From contig JALHMW010000015.1 in assembly GCA_022843845.1 (NCBI GenBank), positions 50,673 to 114,672 on the forward strand: a stretch of DNA of 64,000 nt. The letters are read 5' to 3'. The number at the start of each line of letters is the position of its first letter. The stretch's first letter is position 1. The notes under the pieces were generated by a model that was not told where the DNA came from, ran no database searches, and saw nothing but the letters and a program-made list of their open reading frames with translations. The DNA comes from Archangium sp. (GTDB lineage Bacteria; Myxococcota; Myxococcia; Myxococcales; Myxococcaceae). A program made the translations under genes and the position numbers. Of the stretch, positions 56,865 through 64,000 are shown piece after piece.

Positions 56865-57923
56865 TCAGCGAGCCGACGCCCGGGGTCCCAGCGCGTACGC
56901 GACGGCCAGAGCCTCTCGGGTCGCCTTCACGTCGTGCACCCGGAACACGTCGGCCTGGCCACGGGCCGCCGCGATCGCCACCGTCGCCGCGCTCGAGACG
57001 ACCCGCTTCGACACGTCTTTCTCGCCGGTGAGCGCTCCGAGGAACGACTTGCGGCTGGTGCCGAGCAGAACCGGAGCGCCAAGGACCCTCAGCGCCTCGA
57101 GGTGCCGCAGCAGCGCGAGGTTGTGCTCGAGCGTCTTCCCGAAGCCGATGCCGGGGTCGATGAAGAGGCGAGCGCGCTCCACACCAGCCTCGACGGCGCG
57201 GGCGATCGACTGACCGAGCGACTCGGCGACCTCGTGCACGACGTCGTCGTAGCGCGGCTCGACCTGCATGGTCCGCGGCGTGCCCTGCATGTGCATCAGA
57301 CAGGCGCCGGCCTTCGCGCGTGCCACGACGCCAGCCATGAGGGGGTCGCCAAAGGCTGTCACGTCATTCACCAGGCTCGCGCCGGCGCCGAGCGCGCGTC
57401 GGGCGACCTCGGCCTTCGAGGTGTCGATCGACACGGGCACCGCGGGGACCAGCCGCTGGAGCGCCTCGATCACCGGCAGCACCCTCGCGCACTCGTCGTC
57501 GAGCGACACCGCAGCGGCGCCCGGCCGGGTCGACTCACCGCCGACGTCGAGCCAGTCAGCGCCTTCGTCGAGCAGTTGAAGCGCGTGATGAACCGCCGCC
57601 TCAGTGGTGCTGGAGCGGCCCCCATCGGAGAACGAGTCGGGCGTGACGTTCACGATGCCGAGAACCCAGGGGCGCCCGTCGAAGGCCCACGCGCGTCCCG
57701 CGAGTTCCATCGGCACCGGCGTCGGCACTCGAATCGCGGCCCGCACGTCAGCCGGCGCGTCTCCGATCGACTCGATGACCGCGGCGCCAGCGGTGCCGCC
57801 CAGGGCCGCCGCCTGCGGTGGAGAGAGGCCCGTCAGCAACACGCCCTCGGCCGGCACGGCGCGACCCAGCCGTCGCGTCAGCGCGTCGCGATCAACCAGT
57901 GCGAGGTGTCGAGCGAGGATCAT
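56865..57923 (-). CDS. folP: dihydropteroate synthase
   Basis: 352 residues, longer than the usual 280. It condenses p-aminobenzoate with 6-hydroxymethyl-dihydropterin diphosphate in folate synthesis. The TIM-barrel domain begins at about 85 with [15 protein letters not shown], then [42 protein letters not shown] and GTSRKSFLG. The first 80 residues ([30 protein letters not shown]) are an extra N-terminal region as in some long forms. It follows a terminator hairpin behind ftsH. Confidence 0.95.
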   Translation of the reverse strand: MILARHLALVDRDALTRRLGRAVPAEGVLLTGLSPPQAAALGGTAGAAVIESIGDAPADVRAAIRVPTPVPMELAGRAWAFDGRPWVLGIVNVTPDSFSDGGRSSTTEAAVHHALQLLDEGADWLDVGGESTRPGAAAVSLDDECARVLPVIEALQRLVPAVPVSIDTSKAEVARRALGAGASLVNDVTAFGDPLMAGVVARAKAGACLMHMQGTPRTMQVEPRYDDVVHEVAESLGQSIARAVEAGVERARLFIDPGIGFGKTLEHNLALLRHLEALRVLGAPVLLGTSRKSFLGALTGEKDVSKRVVSSAATVAIAAARGQADVFRVHDVKATREALAVAYALGPRASAR

Positions 57924-57925
57924 CG

Positions 57926-57963
57926 GAAAACAAAAGGCCCCTCGACCGCGAAGTCGAGAGGCC
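57926..57963 (-). terminator. rho-independent terminator between ftsH and folP
   Basis: GGCC(C)CTCGAC and GTCGAG(A)GGCC at 57936-57963 form a stem with one mismatch and a CGCGAA loop. On the minus strand it runs into TTTTGTTTT. It lies 23 bases past the ftsH stop and directly before the folP start, so it probably ends or attenuates transcription within this classic gene order. Confidence 0.75.
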
Positions 57964-57986
57964 GGGAATCGTTCAGGAGGAGAACC

Positions 57987-59942
<1,956 letters not shown>

Positions 59943-59975
59943 TCAGGGCCGTCGGAACTGCTTCGGTATAACTCA

Positions 59976-60980
59976 TCACTTCGGCGGGCGCCCGTCATCA
60001 CTCGATGAAGTTCCGTGAAGTCGGGCTGGAGCTACACCGATGGACAGGTGGCTGCGCTCGACCAGCAACACGCGGTCGCCGGGGAGCGTCGCGGTGCGCC
60101 CCTCGGCGATCGCCGTCAGGGCATCATCGAGGTGGTGGGCATCGAGCGGAACGCCCTGCTCCGACAGCCAGGCCGCCAGCGCCCTCCTCCGAATGGGAGC
60201 GCCCATCGCCCGGACGGCGAGCAGGTCGAGCCGGGAACCCCCACCGCCGAGCCGGGCCCGTTCGAGCCCCCGAAGCGCCTCCGACTGGAGCCACGCGTCG
60301 TCCTCCGCGGCGTAGTGGGCAAACCGGGCCAGCGCAGGCACGGCGTGGGGGCCCACCGCCCGCTCCAGCGCCGGCAACACCTCGCGGCGCACCCGAACCC
60401 GAAGAAAAGAGACGTCGTCGTTCATCGGGTCAGCCACGGCCACGAGGCCACGCACGGCGACGTACCGGTCGGTGTCGGCGCGGGTGGCGAAGAGCAGCGG
60501 CCGAACGACACGATCACCACGCTGGGCGTGAATGCCGGCGGCGCCCCTCCCCGCAGCCCCTCGGGTCAACCGCATCACGACCGTCTCGGCCTGGTCGGTC
60601 GCGGTGTGGGCGGTGGCGATCGCTCCAAGCCCGTGGGTGTGGGCGAGCTCGAGGAGCGCCGAATACCGGGCGTCTCTGGCCCTGGCCTCGACGCCGGGGC
60701 CCGTCGCGAGCCGAAGGGATCGGGTGTGGAAAGGAACGCCTCGCTCCTGCGCCCAGGCCCGAACCAGCTGCACCTCGGCCGCAGATTCAGCCCTCAAGCC
60801 GTGGTCCAGACTCGCCACCTCGAACGACGCCTTCACCCGAAAGGCGGCCTCGGCGAGCGCCATCGAGTCGCTCCCTCCGGACACCGCGACGAGCACCCGG
60901 CCAAGCCCTCGAAACCCAAGAGCAATTCGCCGCTCGAAGTCGGCCAGGAACCGGTCCTCCTCGGTCGGGTCGTTTTTCAC
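59976..60980 (-). CDS. tilS: tRNA(Ile)-lysidine synthase
   Basis: 334 residues. It attaches lysine to C34 of tRNA-Ile(CAU), changing its codon to AUA. PP-loop SGGSDS at 34-39, LDHGLR, ATAHTATDQAETVVMRLTRG, and NDDVSFLRVRVR. Gene order tilS-ftsH-folP is common in bacteria. Upstream lies a 225-base intergenic region with two hairpins. Confidence 0.95.
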   Translation of the reverse strand: MKNDPTEEDRFLADFERRIALGFRGLGRVLVAVSGGSDSMALAEAAFRVKASFEVASLDHGLRAESAAEVQLVRAWAQERGVPFHTRSLRLATGPGVEARARDARYSALLELAHTHGLGAIATAHTATDQAETVVMRLTRGAAGRGAAGIHAQRGDRVVRPLLFATRADTDRYVAVRGLVAVADPMNDDVSFLRVRVRREVLPALERAVGPHAVPALARFAHYAAEDDAWLQSEALRGLERARLGGGGSRLDLLAVRAMGAPIRRRALAAWLSEQGVPLDAHHLDDALTAIAEGRTATLPGDRVLLVERSHLSIGVAPARLHGTSSSDDGRPPK

Positions 60981-61012
60981 TTGACGTCGGGTTGCTGACG
61001 CGCGTCGGAGGC

Positions 61013-61193
61013 GTTACTCTCTGCTTCAGCCGTGCCGGGAATGGAGCAGCGGGACCCCGGTTGTCGTAGTGGCAGGAAATCGACGTTGGGCCGTGGAGTC
61101 CCCCCCTCCCCTTCACGGCTCACGGGACAGGTCGGTTCGTCCGACCTGTCTCTCTTTTGGGGGCGCTCCGATGGACCGGCGTTGGAGCGCCCC
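61013..61193 (+). other. tandem hairpins, plus-strand terminator-like; possible small RNA
   Basis: Between two minus-strand genes. First hairpin GACAGGTCGG/CCGACCTGTC (61126-61150, 10 pairs, 5-base loop) is followed on the plus strand by TCTCTTTT, a good intrinsic terminator for a plus-strand transcript. A second stem GGGGCGCTCC/GGAGCGCCCC (61160-61193) follows, then ATTCTTCTTC. No plus-strand gene ends here. A weak TTGCTG / TTACTC promoter-like pair lies at 60992-61019. The minus-strand direction shows no U-tract behind either stem. Candidate independent RNA of roughly 130 bases, or antisense regulator of tilS leader. Confidence 0.4.
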
Positions 61194-61205
61194 ATTCTTC
61201 TTCTC

Positions 61206-63323
61206 CTACGGGTTCTGTCCGTACCAGGACGAACCATTGATCATCAGATCTGGGCTGCATCGAAGGCTGCCACCCATCTGGCGGTAGCCGAAACGACCGA
61301 TCACGGCGTTCACGATCCGGCCCCCGGCGCCCTGACCTGGGATGACGATCTGGGGCGGCGGCGTGCCTCCATCCGGCAGGGAGCCGATGGCCGAGCGCGG
61401 GGGCCAGGCGATCTCGGCGACGGCCAGCATCTGGCACGGCGCGCCGAGGGACACCGAGTCGGGCGGCACCAGCCCTTCGAGTGGAATCACCTGGGCCGGT
61501 GTTCTGGCGCCCTTCACGAAGATGCGCACCACGGGCTGCGGAGCCTGAAAGCACTTCCCGGTGCCGATGCCCGCGTCGCCGATGGGCCCCGACTCGGCCA
61601 CGCAGCGCTGATCAGGCGCGGCGCAGCTGCACCGCTCTCCATCACGACAGCCCGTGCCGCCATCGACCGTGCACGCCAGCGGCATCGCCATGCGTTCGTC
61701 GCGGAAGTAGTGAACGAAGACCTTGTAGCTGCAGGGCGTGGTGCCACAGCGCGCGTCGTTCTCGGGGTTGTTGAGCGAGATGTTCTCGATCAGATCGCCG
61801 CCAGCGCCCGAGCCGGACATGCCGGTGTTGTCGAGGTTGAGCCGGGGGTCGTCGAGCGCGCTCGGATCGCCCCAGTTGAAGTTCGAGCCAGCGATCGTCG
61901 GCTGAATCGTGCGCGCGGCGTAGCCGTTGATGTCGCCCGAGGTCTGGGTCGCCGCGCCACCGTCGGACTGGGGAGCGTCGAAGAACTGAAAAGCGCCGCT
62001 GAAGGGATCTGCCGAGGTGACCGCTGAGGGCCGCACGAGGTGGAGATCGAGATCGACGCCGTCGAAGCCCGTCCACTCGAGCTGCACCACGAGGTCCTGT
62101 TTGATCGCGCACGCGAAGCGGCCGGTGACGACGGTGCTGGCCACCCCATCAGACACGGTGAGCTCGACGACGTAGTCGCCAGTCACGACAGGCCGGAGCT
62201 GAATCTGCGACGAGGTGGCGCCCGAGAGCGCCGGCACGCGAGCGCCCATCGGAACGCTCACCAGCCGCCATGCGTACGTGAGGCTCGTTCGCCCCGTCTC
62301 GGGGTCGGTCGTGCACGCGCTCGCGTCGACGGCGTCGGAGAGCGCTCCGAACTGCACCAGCTCTCCAGGCCGAACATCGCGGGTGAGCGTGAAGTCGTAC
62401 CCACCGGCGGGCGGCGTGAGCAGAGGCATCCACAGGGCCTGCGAGGCGTAGTCGCGAGGACCGCCACCTTCGGGTGGAGGCGTCACGCGCGTCAGGTTGA
62501 AGCACACCCGCGGGGGCTGATTCGGCAGCAACGCGCCACGGAGTTCGACGACCACGCGCGGGCGGTCGGGATCCTCAGACTCCACGATCAGCTGCGCCTG
62601 GTAGCTCATCTGGCTCGCGCTCGTGGGCTTGAACCTCAGCTGCGAGGTGCGGCCTTCTCCGGGCATCAGCTCCCACGGCGTCGCTTCGGTGCGCGCGAAC
62701 GTGAAGGCCGCCGCGTCGGCACCCTCGATGGCGACCTTCGTGACCGACATCGGCACCGGCCCGTCGTTGGTGATCACCACGCCCGGCAGCTGACTCGACG
62801 GCACCATCACGGGCCTGGCCAGCGGCTCCATGCCGAAGTCGATCGACGGAGGCATCACCACCACCGTCCCCGTGCACTGCTGACTGCGCTCGCACACCGG
62901 GGACACCGAGATGATCGGCTTCGCGCCTTCTCCCACCAGCGGCACACGCACCACCGGCTTGTCGGCGTCGTTCGAGTTGACGATCAGCGTCGCCTGATAC
63001 TGGACCAGTTGGGTCGGCGCGAAGGTGATCGGCATCGTCACCTTGCCGAAGGCGTCGACGCTGGCCGGCTTCGTTCCGAGGATGAAGCCCTCGACACCAC
63101 CCGGCGCCGTCCCAGGCTCGAGGACGATCGACGAGATATTCACCTGCGTCTGAGTGCGGGACTCGAAGGTGAGCGTCCGGGCCTGCCGGTCACCATTCTT
63201 CACCTGGCCGAAGTCGATGCTGGCGGGCGCCACCGTGAGCGAAGGCTTCACCGCCATCACGTTGCCCTGACAGCGGCAGCCTGCAGCGGCGAGCACCAGA
63301 GAGAGCACGAGGGCTGTGCGCAT
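61206..63323 (-). CDS. lipoprotein with choice-of-anchor D (ASH-like) and PKD-like domains
   Basis: 705 residues. Lipobox AAAGC, with the acidic/polar Arg at +2. Two ASH/choice-of-anchor D immunoglobulin-like modules (about 28-130: IDFGQVKNGDRQARTLTFE, ITFAPTQLVQYQATL; 150-270: IDFGMEPLARP, LRFKPTSASQMSYQAQL). Then PKD-like segment (about 330-410: YDFTLTRDVRPGE, SYVVELTVSDG) and a domain with DLDLHLVRP and FNWGDPSALDDPRLNLDN, typical of myxobacterial surface proteins. Several Cys pairs. Probably outer-membrane, role unknown. Confidence 0.8.
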   Translation of the reverse strand: MRTALVLSLVLAAAGCRCQGNVMAVKPSLTVAPASIDFGQVKNGDRQARTLTFESRTQTQVNISSIVLEPGTAPGGVEGFILGTKPASVDAFGKVTMPITFAPTQLVQYQATLIVNSNDADKPVVRVPLVGEGAKPIISVSPVCERSQQCTGTVVVMPPSIDFGMEPLARPVMVPSSQLPGVVITNDGPVPMSVTKVAIEGADAAAFTFARTEATPWELMPGEGRTSQLRFKPTSASQMSYQAQLIVESEDPDRPRVVVELRGALLPNQPPRVCFNLTRVTPPPEGGGPRDYASQALWMPLLTPPAGGYDFTLTRDVRPGELVQFGALSDAVDASACTTDPETGRTSLTYAWRLVSVPMGARVPALSGATSSQIQLRPVVTGDYVVELTVSDGVASTVVTGRFACAIKQDLVVQLEWTGFDGVDLDLHLVRPSAVTSADPFSGAFQFFDAPQSDGGAATQTSGDINGYAARTIQPTIAGSNFNWGDPSALDDPRLNLDNTGMSGSGAGGDLIENISLNNPENDARCGTTPCSYKVFVHYFRDERMAMPLACTVDGGTGCRDGERCSCAAPDQRCVAESGPIGDAGIGTGKCFQAPQPVVRIFVKGARTPAQVIPLEGLVPPDSVSLGAPCQMLAVAEIAWPPRSAIGSLPDGGTPPPQIVIPGQGAGGRIVNAVIGRFGYRQMGGSLRCSPDLMINGSSWYGQNP

Positions 63324-63354
63324 GTCGGCCTTTTACCGGTTCTTGATGAATTGG

Positions 63355-63383
63355 TTGATTCCGCAGGGGCGCTGTCGGATATT
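63355..63383 (+). promoter_or_regulatory. putative sigma-70-like promoter of the small paralog genes
   Basis: TTGATT at 63355-63360 and GATATT at 63378-63383 are separated by 17 bases, each with four of six consensus matches. About 46 bases downstream the CGGAG ribosome site and ATG of the first small gene follow. Weak by itself but well placed. Confidence 0.35.
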
Positions 63384-63429
63384 TCCGTCCTACTCGTTGT
63401 TCGTCGTAGTACCCCCGGAGATTCCGCAC

Positions 63430-63630
63430 ATGTCTGGAACCGACAAGCGCAAGCAGTCACTGTACTTCCCTGAGGATATGCTCAAGGAGATCCAGGAAGA
63501 GGCCAACCGGCAGGACCGTTCGCTGTCGTGGGTCGTCCAGCAGGCGTGGAAGATCGCACGTGAGCGCATCAAGTCGTTCCCGGCCGTCAACGACGTCGCT
63601 GGCGCCCCCGACTCGCGCGAGGAGCGCTGA
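63430..63630 (+). CDS. small ribbon-helix-helix-like protein, TIGR04563 type
   Basis: 66 residues from ATG 63430; CGGAG lies 10 bases before. A longer reading frame is rejected because homologous sequence begins at KRKQSLYFPEDMLKEI. The pattern is one short strand (KQSLYF) and two helices (PEDMLKEIQEEANRQ, SLSWVVQQAWKIARE), as in ribbon-helix-helix DNA-binding proteins. I recall a myxobacterial small-protein family with this exact motif. The next gene is a close paralog overlapping by one base (TGATG). Likely a dimeric regulator; target unknown. Confidence 0.7.
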   Translation: MSGTDKRKQSLYFPEDMLKEIQEEANRQDRSLSWVVQQAWKIARERIKSFPAVNDVAGAPDSREER

Positions 63631-63818
63631 TGTCGACGACTGACGCACGCAAGCAGTCCCTCTACTTCCCCGAAGACATGCTGAAGGAGATCGAGTTCGA
63701 GGCGGAGCGGCAGGATCGCTCGCTCTCGTGGATCGTTCAGCAGGCGTGGAAGATCGGCCGAACCGATCTCCGCAAGATGCCGTCGCCGAACGACGTGTTC
63801 GACGCACCGCTGAAGTAA
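63630..63818 (+). CDS. small ribbon-helix-helix-like protein, paralog of the preceding gene
   Basis: 62 residues. Shares ARKQSLYFPEDMLKEIEFEA-type core and RQDRSLSWIVQQAWKI with its neighbour; identity over the first 45 residues is very high, while the tail differs (KMPSPNDVFDAPLK). Start and previous stop overlap (TGATG), so both are made from one message and may form heterodimers. Terminator and an intron follow. Confidence 0.7.
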   Translation: MSTTDARKQSLYFPEDMLKEIEFEAERQDRSLSWIVQQAWKIGRTDLRKMPSPNDVFDAPLK

Positions 63819-63843
63819 CGTCAAGCCACAGTGACAGCACCTG

Positions 63844-63885
63844 CGCCCTCCGTCAGCCGACCTGGCCGCGGAGGGCGTCGTGTTT
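63844..63885 (+). terminator. rho-independent terminator of the paralog pair
   Basis: CGCCCTCC at 63844-63851 pairs with GGAGGGCG at 63870-63877, followed by TCGTGTTT. It is 26 bases past the second stop. A group II intron begins at the next base, which matches how class C introns pick the foot of terminator stems. Confidence 0.8.
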
Positions 63886-64000
63886 GTGTGCCCAGCACGG
63901 GCGTGGATAGGAGGTGGAAGTCCTCTCGGGAGCAGGTCGAAGCGACCGACACGAACCGCAAGGCGACAAGCCGGGAAACCGGTCCACGCGCGAGTGTGGC
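63886..64000 (+). mobile_element. 5' end of a group II intron (domain I), probably class IIC, cut by the window edge
   Basis: The sequence opens GTGTGCCC, the GUGYG 5' boundary, with stem GCCC/GGGC, then ATAGGAGGTGGAAGTCCT and GACACGAACCGCAAGG. These match the start of bacterial group II introns (compare the class IIC intron of Oceanobacillus, GUGUGCCCGGCAUGGGUGCAG). The rest of the ribozyme and any reverse transcriptase lie beyond the right edge. It sits exactly after a terminator hairpin, the target preferred by class C. No rRNA, RNase P or tmRNA explains it. Confidence 0.8.

Noticed and set aside
63886..64000. Structured RNA at the right edge taken as RNase P, tmRNA or rRNA fragment
   Set aside because: The GTGTGCCC opening, GCCC/GGGC stem and placement after a terminator fit a group II intron; none of the signature sequences of the other RNAs are present.

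Overview
The window reads as the chromosome of a high-GC Gram-negative bacterium of the phylum Myxococcota. The evidence is a four-gene mevalonate operon (type 2 IPP isomerase, class II HMG-CoA reductase, mevalonate kinase, diphosphomevalonate decarboxylase), a protein ending in a MYXO-CTERM-like sorting tail, many secreted proteins with lipoboxes, a FHA-GGDEF protein, DUF4388/receiver signalling, two small KQSLYFPE ribbon-helix-helix-like proteins of a type I associate with myxobacteria, and a possible CglE-like gliding-motility barrel. Genes are dense on both strands, no gene-free stretch exceeds 300 bases, and I saw no tRNA, rRNA or CRISPR array.

Layout. 1-1129: the 3' end of a CorA-like membrane protein and a small zinc-ribbon protein. 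1130-9071 (minus): miaB, then a tight run of four envelope genes: a knotted SFPD-repeat protein, a lipoprotein trypsin-like protease, a membrane-anchored caspase-like protease and a FlgO/CsgG-like protein. 9197-15726: an orphan plus-strand gene, then a minus-strand RNA and GTPase cluster (FHA-GGDEF, rnc, three cyclophilins, era, der). 15815-25525: a large lipoprotein, dciA-like gene plus CAP protein, a DUF4388/receiver regulator, a small Cys protein, a soluble lytic transglycosylase and a small coiled-coil protein. 25592-31556: a transglutaminase-like membrane protein and the mevalonate operon. 31680-39358: DsrE-like protein, beta-carbonic anhydrase, small envelope proteins, kdd (lysine fermentation), a CglE-like barrel, an acyl-CoA carboxyltransferase and an enoyl-CoA hydratase. 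39394-43327: a Tim44-like/zinc-ribbon/TerB-like protein and unknown envelope proteins. 43377-47075: hutU-hutI and a class II glutamine amidotransferase. 47161-50651: a giant Cys-rich surface protein and an alpha/beta hydrolase. 50626-60980 (minus): menB, tsaE, nnrDE, pdxJ, a hydrolase, glmM, folP, ftsH and tilS, mostly core housekeeping. 61206-64000: a choice-of-anchor lipoprotein, two paralogous small DNA-binding-like genes, their terminator, and the first 115 bases of a group II intron placed directly behind that terminator.

The most novel part is 1130-7626. All four products appear to be exported, the genes are packed with gaps or overlaps of a few bases, and three of the four proteins share an Ala-Lys-Gly-Asp motif. 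The copies lie at places where cutting could release or activate the protein: before the serine protease domain, between the membrane helix and the caspase domain, and just after the caspase catalytic Cys. My inference is an envelope protease relay in which the two peptidases process one another and the FlgO-like partner. The sequence alone cannot prove this.
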